In this document: positions 11,317 to 22,949 of the stretch, in pieces
How positions within the stretch are numbered: the first letter of the stretch is position 1
How the letters are laid out: each line of letters opens with the position of its first letter
Source of the DNA: Aristolochia californica
Lineage: Eukaryota; Streptophyta; Magnoliopsida; Piperales; Aristolochiaceae
Direction of reading: 5' to 3'
Length of the DNA: 64,000 nucleotides
Assembly: GCA_029961685.1 (NCBI GenBank)
Contig: JARWKL010000004.1
Span: 19,404,348 to 19,468,347, forward strand
The notes under the pieces: model-generated
What the model was told of the DNA's origin: nothing
Databases searched by the model: none
Seen by the model: only the letters and a program-made list of their open reading frames with translations
Position numbers and translations under genes: made by a program

Positions 11317-12918
11317 TTGGTAGTTCGTTTTGTTTCTTTTTGTGTTTTTATGCACAGGCGCCGCTCCCTAATTGGACCATTAGCTCCCTTTGTTGAAGCG
11401 GTAGAACATATTTATAGGAAAACACCCGAAGTCCAGTTAGGAGCTACCATGGCCAATCAGGGTGAACCATTACAGTTACCTGCATCAGGTGACCGTAGAG
11501 CCCTGAGGGATTATTCTATCCCATTGCACTTCACATCACCTTCTTGCATTATATTGCCACCCACTACTGCTGCCAGTTATGAGTTGAAACCGGGTGTGAT
11601 CCAACTCCTCCCTACATTCTATGGGTTGGAGAAGGAGGACTCATATTACCACATCAAGGAATTCTTAGATATTTGTGCAATGTTCAAATTCCAAAATTTC
11701 TCAGATGACTCTATCCGGTTAAGTCTTTTTCCATTTTCACTTAAGGATAAGGCCAAGTCTTGGCTTAATTCCTTGGAGGTGGGCAGCATTACTTCATGGG
11801 ACACATTAGTCACAAAATTTTTATCCAAGTACTTTCCCATTCAGAGAACTACAGCCCTCAGGAGAGAAATCTCCAACTTTATGCAGCAGGAGGGTGAACA
11901 CTTTTATGAGGATTGGGAGAAATGGAAGGATTTGATCCGTAGGTGTCCGCATCATGGTTTGAGAAATGGCATTTGGTGCAATACTTTTATCAAGGTCTTA
12001 CACCCCAGGTTAGATCCATGGTAGATGCGATGAGTGGTGGGAGTTAGATGGGTAAGAGTGCTAGTGAGGCGTGGGACTTCTTTGAAACATTGAGTGATCA
12101 ATCTTAGCAATGGAGTTCATCATTTAATGTTGATAGAAAATCCCACGAAGCCAAAAGAGGGGGTCTCTACGAGGTTAGTTAAACACCCATGCTCATGGCC
12201 AAGATTGAGAGGTTGACTAGAAAAATTGATACCCTTATGGTGTCCAAGAGTTCACCTGCTCCTAACCCATCTACTGCTGTGCCATATGCTCTGGTTCATC
12301 TCATCCCACACAAATGTGTCCATCTAGTTCATCCTACCCTGAGCTCATTGAGGACTTGAATGCAGTCCAGAATTTTCATAGACCAAACTGGAACGATCCT
12401 TTGTCGGAAACATATAATCCGGGTTGGGCTAGGCACCCAAATTTCTCATGGTCCAAGGGCCCACAGGTTGGGGGTCCTCCAGGGTTTACTCAACCCCAAG
12501 CTCCGCACCCACACTTAACTCAACAACCATTGATTCTACAAAAACCTTTACTTGAGGATACACTTCAATTATTCATGCAGAATACACAGTCCTCCATTGC
12601 TAAACTTGAAATGAAAGTGAGTCAGTTGGCCAGCCACATGAGTGAACAAGCACAAAATAGACTCCCGAGTCAAACCATTCCTAACTCCAAAAGCACACAT
12701 GAGAGTGGGTTGAGTTCCAAACCCCACCATGAGCAAGCCAAAGCCATGACCACCCTTAGGAGTGGTCATGAGTTGAACAATGGGGTAGGGACCACTAAGT
12801 CTAAGGAGTCAAAGGATGACAATGGGGACACATCATTAGGTGAAGAACCTCCAAGTTCTCCACCAACAGCCAAGCATATCCCTAACCAAGTCCCACTAGC
12901 TCCTTATCCGCAGAGGTT
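11317..12918 (+). pseudogene. gag: Decayed gag of the Athila-like element
   Basis: The first segment (to 12024) carries the retrotransposon gag domain: FYGLEKEDSYYHIKEF, then SLKDKAKSWLNSL and FLSKYFPIQRTTALRREI, which are conserved signatures of Athila/Tat Gag. A frameshift near 11955-11965 moves the frame. The shifted frame then meets stop codons at about 12040, 12104 and 12178. The Gag C-terminal part continues in another frame at 12314-12922 (RPNWNDPLSETYNPGW, typical of this lineage, then a Gln/Pro-rich tail). The zinc-knuckle region near 12310 is degraded. Protease and polymerase are missing because of the truncation at 12918. Gag would form virus-like particles in a living element; this copy cannot. 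Confidence 0.85.
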
Positions 12919-13590
12919 ATGAGTGAGAAGGGAATGAAAGTGCTTCAGTCCAAAGGGAAGCTACCAAGGTTGAAAACTGTAAATAATAGTATTTGTGAAG
13001 GTTGTATTTTCGGCAAGCAGAAAAAGGTTAGATTTTCGAAGGCTAGAAATGAGCAAAAGACAGCAAAATTGAAGTTGGTTCACACATATGTGTGGGGGCC
13101 TTCAACTGTTACTTCCCTTGATAGTTTTAACTACTATGTGACATTTATTGATGATGCAAGAAGAAAGGCATGGGTTTATTTCCTAAAAAAGAAATCTGAT
13201 GTCTTTGATACCTTCAAGAGATTAAAAGCAATGGTTGAGAATGAGATAGATTTGAAGGTGAAGTGTCTGTAGTCAGATAATGGGGCAGAATACATAGATG
13301 ATGATTTCAAATGGTATTGTGCCGATAATGATACCAAGATGAAGAAGAACATTCCTGGAAAACCTCAAAAGAATTGTGTAGTTGAGAGGATGAATATAAC
13401 TCAAAACGAGCGTGCTAGGAGCATGAGATTACATTCAGGATTCCCAAAGATGTTCTGGTCTAAAGCTATTAGCATCGCTGCCTATTTGATCAACAGATGT
13501 CCCTTGTTGGAAGATGGGCTCAAGTCCACAAGATCAAGGCTAGTAAGTCCACACATCTAAGTGGTGGCATATGGGTAAAATAGGATATTT
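12919..13590 (+). pseudogene. Copia integrase fragment (duplicate copy 1)
   Basis: Begins abruptly at ATGAGTGAGAAGG, fused to the Athila gag. It encodes the end of the GAG-pre-integrase domain (CEGCIFGKQKKVRFSKA) and the integrase core: VHTYVWGPSTVTSLDSF with the first catalytic Asp, then SDNG with the second. A TAG at 13270-13272 lies just before SDNG, and VVERMNITQNERARSMRL carries the catalytic Glu. The coding similarity fades after 13560 and the sequence runs into satellite. It is a broken copy of the fragment at 21420-22830. Confidence 0.85.
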
Positions 13591-13700
13591 TCCATAAAGA
13601 TGGCATAAAGATGTAAATACATGTTCCTTTTATGTATCTTCTTTTATCATGTTGTAGCCCTAAGGACACTGTAAAGCTATAAATAAATGCATTGGCTAAG
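13561..13700. other. Transition from copia fragment to satellite
   Basis: About 140 bp shared by both duplication copies. It contains a TGTTCCTTTTATGTATC segment and no reading frame. It could be a remnant of non-coding element sequence. Confidence 0.4.
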
Positions 13701-16700
13701 AGGACATTTCCAACGTTTCATAAAAAAAGGCTCTAAGAAGGAATTATAGTTGTAAAAAAGGCATCACAAAATTTTACAACTAAGAATTTTCCTCTTGATA
13801 AGTGTTTCCATGAAACATGAGGCAATAATGGTCCCCAGAGACTTATTTTTACTAGAAATACTTTTCCAACGTTTCCTGAAAAAAATGCACTAACCTAGAC
13901 TAATAGTTGTATAATGTAATATGTTTAAGAAAAAAATTGTATTATCACAAAAAGTTTCCTCAAAGAATTTTTAGCTTAAAAAGTGTTTTCAGTAAACATA
14001 TGATCCCTGGAGATGTATTTTTACTACAAATAGTTTTCCACTATTTTCTTGAAAAAATCCACTAACAAGGCCTTATAGTTGTAGGAGGTAAGTTGTTTCA
14101 GATAAAATTGTCACATCATATAATTTTCCAAGTACGAATTATCAGCTAGAAAATTGTTTCCAGGAAACATGAGGCACTAATTTTCCTTGCAGACGTATTT
14201 TTTCTAGAAATAATTTTCCAGCATTTCCTAAAAAATACACTAACAATGCCTTATTGTTGTAGAAAATAATTTTTTTTAAAAACGGGCCACATCACAAAAT
14301 TTTCCTTATAGAATTTTAAGCAAGAAACGTGTTTGCAACAAAAATGAGGCACGAATGGTCCCTTGAGACGTACTTTTACAAGAAATACTTTCCCTACATT
14401 TCCTTTAAAAAGGTACTAACAAGGCCTTATAGTAGTAGAAATTAATTTGTTTAAGCAAAAATTTCCTTACGACAAGTTTTTCCTGGTAAGCATTTTCAGC
14501 TTGAAAATTGTTTCCTGGAAACATGAGCTACTAATGGTGCCTAGACATGTATTTTTACAAGAAATACTTTTCTCACATTTCCTTAAAAAAATGTCTTAAC
14601 AAGGCCTTTTAGTTGTAGAAAGTAATTTGTTTCAACAAAAAATTTCTTACCACAATTTTCCTAGTAACAATTTACATCTTGAAAAGTGGTTTAAGGAAAC
14701 ATGAGGCACTATTGGTCCCTAGAGATGTATTTTTACTAGAAATTCATTTCCAATGTTTATTGAAAAAAAGGCACTAACAAGTCCTTATTGTTGTAGAAAG
14801 TAATTGGTTTGAGCAAATATTACCTTACCTCAAAATGTTCCTTGTAATAATTTTCAGCAAGAAAAGTGTTCCAGGAAACATGAGGCACTAATGGTACTTA
14901 AAGTTTTAGAAAATAATATTTTTAAAAAAAACGTCTTACCATAAAATTTTCCTAGAATAATTATTTTGCTAGTAAAGTGTTTCCAAAAAACACGAGGAAA
15001 AAATAGTCTCATGTGATGTATTTTTATTAGAAATAATTTTCCAATGTTTCCTGAAAAAAGGTAGTAACAAGGTGTTATAGTTGTAAAAAGTAATAGGTTT
15101 CAGCAAATATTGCCTTACCTCAAAATTTTCATTATAAGAATTTTCAGGAAGAAAAATGTTTCTAGGAATCATGAGGCACTAATGGACTCTGGAGACGTAT
15201 TTTTTCTACATATACTTTCCAACATTTCCTTAACAAATGCACCACCAAGGCCTTATAGTTGAAGAAATTAATTTGTTTAAAAAAATTCCTTACCATAAAA
15301 ATATTCCTAGAATGGTCTTTTTCTTATACATTATTTACAGGAAAAATGAGGCACAAATTGTCACATGTGACGTATTTTTATTAGAAGTAATTTTCCAATG
15401 TTTCCTGAAAAATGCCTCTAACAATACCGTATAGTTGTAAATTGTAATTTGATTCTGAAAAAATTGGCTCCAGAAAATTTTCCTAGTAAGAATTTTCTGC
15501 TTGAATAGTATTTCCAAAAAACATGAGGCACTAATGGTCCCTGCAGACGTATTTTTACTAGAAATATTTTTTCCAAAGTTTCTTGTTAAAAGGCAAATAC
15601 AAGGCAAAATAGTAGTAGCAAGTAATTTGTTATACCAAAAATTGCTTTCCAAAAAAATTTTCCTCTTAAGAATTATCAGCTTGAAAAGTGTTTCCAGGAA
15701 ATGTGAGCCACTAATGTTCTCTAGAGACGTATTTCTACTAAAAATACTTTACAACGTTTCCAGAAAAATGCATTAACAAGGCCTTATAGTTGTAGAAAGT
15801 AATGTTTCTTCATTAAACATTGCCAGACCACAAAATTTTCTTGGTAAGAATTTACATTTTGGAAAGTGGTTCAAGGAAACATGAGGCACTAATGGTCCCT
15901 AGAGATATATTTTTACTTGAAATACTTTTCCAATGTTTTCTGAAAAAAGGCACTAACATGGCGTTATAGTTATAGAAAGTGATTTATTTAAACTAAAATT
16001 GCCTTACCACAAAAATTTCTTGCAAAGAAATTTCAGCAAAAAAAGTGTTTCTAGGAAACATGAGGCATTAATGATCCCAAGAGATGCATTTTTACTAGAA
16101 ATACTTTTCCAAAATTTCCTTAAAAAATGTACTAACAAGTTGTTATAGTTGTATAAAGTAATATGTATCAGAAAAAATTGCCTCACCACAAAATTTTTTA
16201 GATAAGAGTTTTCAAATTGAAAAGTGTTTCCACCAAACATAAGGCATTAATGGTCCATGTAGATGTATTTTTACTAGAAATACATTTCCTACATGACAAG
16301 ACATTATAGTTGTATAAAGTAATTTATTTTAGCAAAAATTGTAGAACTACAAAATTTTCCTGGTAGCTTAAAAAGTGTTTCCAGGAAACATGAGGCACTA
16401 ATGGAATCTGGAGAAGTATTTTTACTAAAAATACTTTTTGTAATGTTTCCTTAACAAATGCACTAGGAAGGCCATATAGTTTTAGAAAGTATTTTTTTAA
16501 AAAACACGCATTACAATAAAATTTTCCTAGATTGATTTTTTCGCTTGTAAAGTGTTTCCAATAAACACAAGGCACAAATAGTCTCCTGTGATTTATTTTT
16601 ATTATAAATACTTTTCCAATGTTTCCTAAAAAAGGGCACTATCATGGTGTTATATTTGTAGAAAGTAATTGGTTTTAGCACATATTGCTTCACCACAAAA

Positions 16701-17293
16701 TTTTCCTTGTAAGAATTTTCATCAAGAAAAATCTTTCCAGGAATCAGGAGGAACTAATGGTCTTTGGAGACGTATTTTTACTACAAATACTTTTGCAATT
16801 TTTCCTTAACAAATGCACCACCAACGCCTTATTTGTTCAAAAAAATGCCTTACCATAAAAATATTCCTAAAATGATTTTTTTATTATAAATTGTTTAAGG
16901 GAAACATGAGGCACAAATTGTCACATGTGATGTATTTTTATAAGAAATACTTTTCAAATGTTTCCTGAAAAATGCCTCTAACAATACCTTATAGTTGTAA
17001 AAAGGAATTTGATTCTGAAAAATTGCCTCTCTAGAAAAATTCTTGGTAAGAATTTTCTGCTTGAAAAGTGTTTCCAAAAAACATGAGGCACTAATTTTCC
17101 CTTGAGACGTATTTTCACTAAAAATATTTTTCTAATGTTTCCAGAAAAATGTATTAACAAGGCCTTATAGTTGTAGAAAATAATTTTTATTTATTAAACA
17201 TTGTCTAACCACAAAATTTTCTTGGTAAGAATTTAAATTTTGGAAAATGGTTCAAGGAAACATGAGGCACTTATGGTTCCTAGAGATGTATTT
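13700..17293. repeat. Satellite B array (~178-bp units), block 1
   Basis: Tandem, diverged units of about 175-180 bp. Landmarks in order: GGCCTTATAGTTGTAGAAAG, TTGCCTTACCACAAAATTTT, AAGTGTTTCCAGGAAACATG, AGGCACTAATGGTCCC, GACGTATTTTTACTAG and TTCCAACGTTTCCTGAAAA. Short frames on either strand recur with the unit and carry no protein signature. Unit size, AT content and chromovirus insertions suit a centromeric satellite; that is inference. Confidence 0.93.
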
Positions 17294-17789
17294 TGTTATG
17301 GAATCCATAGTAGGACGAGTCATCCAGAGGTGATGTGGAGGAGTTGGTGATTCAGTGGAACAACCAAGTACCGTAGGATTATATGTCTATTTTATTTCAT
17401 AAGTCGTTAGCATGTATATGTCTATTTTATTTCATAAGTCGTTAGCATGTAAGCCACAATGGTAGGATTGTAAAAACATTCAATTGGGCCCTTAGCGTGA
17501 ATTGCTTTAAGGGAGCTCACAAAATGAAATGAGGCAAGAATGATTTCAACCTAACCAAGATCATTGTTCTCCTCTAAGGACCCAAGATTGGCGTTCTCCT
17601 TGATGAACCCAAGGTTCAGGTATCCCTTCGATGAGTCTGACTCCACATCTCCAATTCTTCCTTCATTCCCTCCCATTCTCGGCAACATAGGTCAACCAGG
17701 TAAGTCTGTTAGGCCTGGTTCATCCCCTATTCCCCTTGGCGATCCTTCCCTTTTTCGAGTGACGAGGTCTGTGGTCAGGGACCACAACA
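17294..17789 (+). repeat. Chromovirus 5' LTR, duplicate copy 1
   Basis: 496 bp, TGTTATGGAATCC to CCACAACA, beginning directly after TATTT of the satellite (17289-17293). It includes a tandem doubling of a ~36-bp segment with TTTCATAAGTCGTTAGCATG that the 3' LTR at 33464 lacks. Confidence 0.9.
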
Positions 17790-17792
17790 CAT

Positions 17793-17804
17793 TGGTATCA
17801 GAGC
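17793..17804 (+). promoter_or_regulatory. Primer-binding site, initiator tRNA-Met
   Basis: TGGTATCAGAGC, three bases after the LTR, complementary to the 3' end of plant initiator tRNA-Met. Confidence 0.9.
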
Positions 17805-17839
17805 AGGTAAATATGGGGGAGTCTTAGACCCATGAGGAT

Positions 17840-19192
17840 TTGCTGGCAAGAGTCACGGAAATGGTTTACACCAGACCGGAGGAGACCGAGGGCCGACTAG
17901 CAGCATTGCTAGATAGCCGACTCTCTCAAGTATACGAGATGATTTCAGGAAAAACACCAACGCCGAGAGAAGGGGAGAAGGCACCTTCAAATGGACAAGG
18001 TGCACATCACATTGGACGGACATAACACACCGGAATTTCAGTCCAACCAGTGGGGTGGTCCCAAGGTACACTAAACTCTATTTTCCGGTTTACAATGGGG
18101 TTGACGGCCCTTTATTTTGCTTATATCACTGTGAAATTTTTTTTTACAATCAACGAACGGCTGAAATAGACAAAGTTGGCTTGGCCGCATTCCACATGCT
18201 CGGTGAAGTGCAACTATGGGGCCATCAACTTGAGTTGGAACATCCTGACATAGAATGGGATGAATTTAAAGAATTGTGCACCATACGGTTTGGGTCCCCT
18301 GCTCAAATCAATCCTTTGGGCGATTTAGTACTGTTACGACAGACGGGGAGCGTTGTCTAGTACCAAAAGCAATTTCAAGAGAAATTAGCACCAGCCAGCA
18401 AAGTGGTACGAGTGGACCAACATGTCAGCTTGTTCTCGGCTGGCCTCACTGAGTCCCTCCATTTGGAAGTGGAACTACATGGGCCTACGGATTTGACTAG
18501 GGCAATGAATTTGGCTAGAGCCTTGTAAACCAAACAGAAATTTCAAACTCGAAGACCTGTCTAGCAAGGGGGAAAGAACAGCTCGGTAGTGCCTACCATA
18601 GCACCACCGTGGCGAAGTAATACTGCTACCACTACTTCTATAACACCTAAACCTCCTCCATCCACTCGAGCATTCATCTGGAAATTAAACCGGTCTGAAA
18701 TGGAAGAACATAGACCAAAGGGGTTATGTTATAATTGTGATGAGTTGTACACATTCGGCCACCAGTGTAAGAAACTATTCTGGTTAGAAGTGAAGGATGA
18801 GGAAGAAGCAAAAAATTCAGAAGTAGACCAGCTCGAGGTCGAAGAACCCGCCATTTCTTTGCACATGATCACAGGCCTCCAGTCTACCACAACCATGCAA
18901 GTTTGTGCCTTTGTCAATGAGCAACCCCTTTTTAAGTCTTGTGGACTCCGGCAGCACTCATAATTTATTGAGTTTCACAGCTGCCAAGTTTTTAAAGCTT
19001 CCAATTCAACTGTGGCCTGTAGCTTCAGTCTCTGTTGCAAATGGGGAAAAGGTGCCTAGTTATGGGATCAGCAAGGAAGTCAGGTTTACCATTGATAATC
19101 ATCAATTTTCGGCGGAGTTTTTTATCATCCCACTGGCAGGATTCGATATGGTTTTGGGGGTTAAGTGGCTCCAAACATTGGGGTCCTTCTAG
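17840..19192 (+). pseudogene. Chromovirus gag and protease, broken (copy 1)
   Basis: Pieces of one Gag in several frames: an N-terminal segment at 17840-18025, the Gag core at 18055-18360 (DKVGLAAFHMLGEVQLWGHQ) ending at TAG, and the zinc knuckle CYNCDELYTFGHQC near 18726-18770. A retropepsin-like protease follows, with VDSGSTHNLLSFTAAKFLKL (catalytic Asp in DSG) near 18935 in a different frame from the knuckle. At least three in-frame stops and two frameshifts separate these parts, so no functional product is possible. Confidence 0.85.
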
Positions 19193-19207
19193 TGGGACTT
19201 TTCAGCA

Positions 19208-19676
19208 TTGATGATGAGCTTTGAAGTTGGCAACAACAAGGTTACACTACAAAGACGTAAAACTGAGGTGTCGTTGCATCTACATGGACTTCACCAACAC
19301 ACCCCGGTGGACAGCAATTTAGACAACTTGTTGGATCACTTCCAGGACTTATTTCTGGAACCTATTACTCTACCGCCATTGAGACATTGTGACCATTGGA
19401 TCAATTTGAAGGCTGGGTCCGAAGTGGTGGTTGTGAGACCATATAGGTACCCCCACCTCCAAAAGGATGAAATTGAACATCAATGCCAAAACATGCTCGA
19501 ATAGGGTCTCATCCGGCCGAGTAAGTCCCCTTTCTCCTCGCTAGTTTTATTGGTAAAGAAAAATGACAGTACTAGGCTCTTTTGTGTGGACTACTATGAG
19601 TTAAATGCCAAGACCACTAAGGACAAGTTCCCTATTCCAGTTGTGGATGAGTTATTAGATGAATTGCATGGAGAAA
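19208..19676 (+). pseudogene. Chromovirus reverse transcriptase, N-terminal fragment (copy 1)
   Basis: Contains the linker (LEPITLPPLRHCDHWI), a TAG at 19502-19504, then the first RT motifs ([28 protein letters not shown]). It ends at 19676, where homology to copy 2 stops; the catalytic DD motif is lost. Confidence 0.85.
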
Positions 19677-20177
19677 CTAGAGTGGGCGACTTGGTAGAAA
19701 CTAGAGTTGGCCGTCGCTAGAGTGGGTCATCGCTAGAGTGTGGCTGCCGTGGTTATCGGCTCATGAAGGTGGGTGGGATGTTATGGTCTTGGGTTAAGTA
19801 CCTATGCTTTCAGCTCCTAACATGTCAGTCTTTTGGGTGGCATTGGCTAGGTGCTCAACATCCTGATCCAAAGACCCACATATAGCCAATAACTTAAGCA
19901 AATTGTACCTTTGAGAAAACATCCGCTGCCAGAAACCCAAACGCAATATGTAATTTTTTTGAATTCTCTGTTCCCGATTGCATATCCTGCTGTCAACGCC
20001 ATTTCTCCCATGTTTTCACCATTTCCTTTTCTCCAATTTTTTATCTGCTTTGTAGTTAGGCGGAATAAGAGAAACCGCCGGCTGTCCAAGAAGTTTGGGA
20101 AGGAGCTTTGCTATTGCTTCATATAAGTCACAATATGAGGTACCCCTAAAGCTAATAGGGCTTTCGAACTTCAATCT
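19677..20177. other. Unassigned stretch right of duplication copy 1
   Basis: Starts with short imperfect repeats around CTAGAGTGGG (19677-19745), then sequence with no recognised feature. Overlapping frames on both strands at 19847-20126 have no known signature and are not supported as genes. Confidence 0.4.
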
Positions 20178-20450
20178 CTAATTATTTTGGAAAGTAGAGT
20201 CGAAGTCACAGTCCTGAATGATGGAGACCTCACAGAGGATTCTCGGAACCATGGTGATCTCATCCAGGATCTTCTTGCCAATGACCTTGACGGGGAATGC
20301 AATGCCATCAATGACGGACTTGGTGTAATAAACCTTGGCGAAGGGTCCCTGGCCAATGAGCTTGTCGAGCTTGTATTTTCTGAAAACATTGGGTGTGCAA
20401 GCGTCGAGGACATTACGGTCTCTATGGGTCACAAAATCAATCGACCCCAA
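20178..20450 (-). pseudogene. CIPK-like protein kinase N-terminal fragment
   Basis: The minus-strand frame contains a kinase glycine loop, YKLDKLIGQGPFAKVYYTKS, followed by FPVKVIGKK with the ATP-binding Lys in VAIK position. This order and wording match the start of plant CBL-interacting kinases (CIPK/SnRK3). It stops 90 residues in, before the catalytic loop, so it cannot be active. It lies downstream of, and in the same orientation as, the retroelement primer site at 21035-21046, and no intron is seen. It may be a transduced gene piece. The CIPK assignment is fairly secure; the capture route is inference. Confidence 0.65.
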
Positions 20451-20836
20451 GGAAAGTCCTGTGTCCCGAGGTTCTTCGTCTCTGATCTTGCTCTCAAGCT
20501 CACTTCGGATTCTCCTTCCGCCACTGTAACAATTTCCACTTCGAAATGAAAATCTCTGGATTTTTTATACCTTCCTATTTGTATAAACTGCTAACGACGA
20601 ACAATTGAAACTGCTGGGTAGAAGAATTTTATTCCTCATGACAAAGGAGAGCCTGGACTGTTTCGATGAGCAGCAGCAAGTTGTGGCCAAAATTTAGCAT
20701 GGGGTTCCTCTGCTAAAAAATTTCTAGTCTCAATTTCTAGAAGAAGGTTAGGTTTCCGTGAACAGGGGAGATTTGAGCTCGAACCCAAATCTGGCAGTTC
20801 TGATGCGATTTGAGGTCGAACGATGGGCAGCAATTG
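20451..20836 (-). other. Sequence between kinase fragment and gag-like frame
   Basis: The minus strand has open but unrecognised frames (20636-20833). It may be 5' sequence of the captured kinase gene or retroelement internal sequence; nothing decides between them. Confidence 0.3.
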
Positions 20837-21025
20837 TTAATCTTCTAGAGCGGTGACCTTTCCCTCTGAGGCCTTAACGTGATGCTTCTCGATTTCTAGC
20901 AATGTCTCAAACATTATACTGGAAGACTCATCCATTCCATTTCGCACTACTGAAACCCCTGTGTGTATTTCTCCCAATAGATCAAGTATGGTAAGCCATT
21001 TTTCTCGGGACAAAGCATCGCTCAT
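20837..21025 (-). pseudogene. Short gag-like frame behind a primer site
   Basis: 62 codons starting ten bases after the minus-strand primer site. The position is that of a retroelement gag, but the sequence (MSDALSREKWLTILDLL...) shows no certain domain. It could be the start of a Gag truncated by the kinase fusion. Confidence 0.35.
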
Positions 21026-21034
21026 TGTGTTCCC

Positions 21035-21046
21035 GCTCTGATACCA
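21035..21046 (-). promoter_or_regulatory. Primer-binding site (tRNA-Met), minus-strand element
   Basis: The reverse complement reads TGGTATCAGAGC, adjoining a TGTTGTTAAG LTR end at 21047. Confidence 0.8.
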
Positions 21047-21420
21047 TGTTGTTAAGATCCTGAATCTAACAAAGCTATTCGTAGGGAAGAAGAAGAGAAG
21101 AAAAGAAAATCAAGGCAAAGGGAAACTTGAAAACCCTAGGTTCATTAAGGAGAACGCACACACCCTAGCTCGTTTAGGAGAACTCAAAACCCTTTGTTTA
21201 ACCTAAATTCAGACTCTTTTCTTTTCCATTCCTTACACCCCTAAATAGAGATCACGTCAAAAAGGTTCAAGAAAAAATTATTGATTTTCCCCTCCACAAC
21301 ATTTAAAGTAAATAAAATTAATGACTAAGTAATTGACATAACTTACTGACTAAGTAACCGAACAACTAAGTAACTTAATGACTAAATAACTGACTCAGCC
21401 AAAGTAATTGACTCATCCAT
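21047..21420 (-). repeat. Probable LTR of a minus-strand retroelement
   Basis: Begins (plus strand) TGTTGTTAAG directly at the primer site. It is purine-rich, then has repeated TAACTGACTAAGTAAC-like words at 21310-21400. The far end is not defined because no second LTR is seen; sequence switches to a copia gag near 21420. Confidence 0.5.
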
Positions 21421-22830
21421 GGTGTCCTTGCATGAGTCAACTTGCTATTGACTTCTTAATAGAAGTTTGTAGAAAGGACTCTAGAGAATCGTCAACATCT
21501 AATTCTGCCTTAAGTGTCGATACTAGTGGCGGGAACTTTGAGAGGAATTCCATCAAGGGCAATGGTAACAAGAAGTCAAGGAATGGAAGAAGCAAGTCCA
21601 CATTCGGAAGGAATGTGGAGTGCGTGAATTTTAGCAAGTCAAGTCACATATAGAAAAACGGCAGAGCATCGAAGAAAATGAAAATAAAAACAAAAACAAT
21701 GCTACAAATTCGGTAACTAAATAAATACAAGATGTTTTACTCTTGTTGGTTGATAGCCCTATTGACTCTTGGGTGTTTGATTCAGGAATTTCTTTTCACA
21801 CCACTGCACATTGTGAGATCATGGAGAATTATGTTGTTGGAGATCATGGGAAGTTATATCTTGCTAATGAAAAACCTTTGGATATTGTCAGTATTGGTAA
21901 TGTCAGTTTGAGGATGTGAAATGGGACAGTGTGGAAAATTCACAAGGTGAGACATGTGCCAAAACCTATGCATAATTTGATTTCAGTAAGGGCAGCTTGA
22001 CGATGAAGGTCATAATGTGACTTTTAATGGTGTTACGTGGAAAGTCATTAAGGGAGCCATGGTTGTTGTACAAGGAGTTAAAACTGGAACTCTTTACTTC
22101 ACTTCTAGTTGCAGAGACATGGTTGCAGTTGCTAATGCTCTTGCTAATTCTAACTTGTGGCATTATAGGCTCGATCACATGAGTGAGAAGGGAATGAAAG
22201 TGCTTCAGTCCAAAGGGAAGCTACCAAGGTTGAAAACTGTAAATAATAGTATTTGTGAAGGTTGTATTTTCGGCAAGCAGAAAAGGGTTAGCTTTTCTAA
22301 GGCTTGAAATGAGCAAAAGACAGCAAAATTGGAAGTTGGTTCACACATATGTGTGGGGGCCTTCAACTGTTACTTCCCTTGATAGTTCTAACTACTATGT
22401 GACATTTATTGATGATGCACGAAGAAAGACATGGGTTTATTTCCTAAAAAAGAAATCTGATGTCTTTGATACCTTCAAGAGATTAAAAGCAATGGTTGAG
22501 AATGAGATAGATTTGAAGGTGAAGTGTCTACAGTCAGATAACGGGGGAGAATACATAGATGATGATTTCAAGTGGTATTGTGCCTATAATGATACCAAGA
22601 TGAAGAAGAACATTCCTAGGAAACCTCAAAAGAATTGTGTGGCTGAGAGGATGAACATAACTCAAAACGAGCGTGCGAGGAGCATGAGATTACATTCAGG
22701 ATTCCCAAAGATGATGGTCTAAAGCTATTAGCATCACTGCCTATTTGATCAACAGATGTCCCTTGTTGGAAGATGGGTTCAAGTCCACAAGATCAAGGCT
22801 AGTAAGTCCACACATCTCAGTGGTGGCATA
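21420..22830 (+). pseudogene. Copia gag-pol fragment (gag tail, protease, integrase)
   Basis: In order: the Gag C-terminal region with an altered zinc knuckle (near 21625), a protease DSG (VFDSGISFHTTAHCE, near 21775), GAG-pre-integrase LWHYRLDHMSEKGMK, and CEGCIFGKQK. The integrase core follows (VHTYVWGPSTVTSLDSS, SDNGGEY, VAERMNITQNERARSMRL). Stops at about 21917, 21998 and 22306 and several frameshifts break it. From 22179 it is duplicated as 12919-13590. It ends before reverse transcriptase. Confidence 0.85.
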
Positions 22831-22949
22831 AAGGTAAAATAGGATGTTTTCCATCAAGATGACATAAAGATGTAAATACATGTTCCTTTTATGTATCTTC
22901 TTTTATCATGTTGTAGCCCTAAGGATATTGTAAAACTATAAATAAATGC

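Larger units (their letters stand above)
9725..12918 (+). mobile_element. Athila-like Ty3/gypsy element, 5' part only
   Basis: Order seen: LTR-like region, tRNA-Asp primer site, untranslated leader, decayed gag. The element is cut off at 12918, where a copia integrase fragment starts abruptly, so no 3' LTR or right target duplication exists here. It is inserted in satellite A. Confidence 0.75.
12919..19676 (+). repeat. Segmental duplication, copy 1
   Basis: Direct copy of 22179-29177. Both contain, in the same order, a copia integrase fragment, satellite B, and the chromovirus 5' LTR, gag, protease and start of RT. The chromovirus has the same insertion point in the satellite, so duplication came after that insertion. 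Copy 1 lacks about 240 bp of satellite near 14895 and ends in the RT domain. Substitutions are scattered throughout. Confidence 0.92.

Noticed and set aside
13700..17293. Dozens of 60-105-codon frames on both strands of satellite B
   Set aside because: They recur with the satellite unit, are Phe/Lys/Asn-rich because the DNA is AT-rich, and show no start context or domain.
17793..17804. TGGTATCAGAGC words as possible tRNA genes
   Set aside because: Only the 3'-end complement of tRNA-Met is present, always next to an LTR or viral leader; no cloverleaf or A/B boxes.
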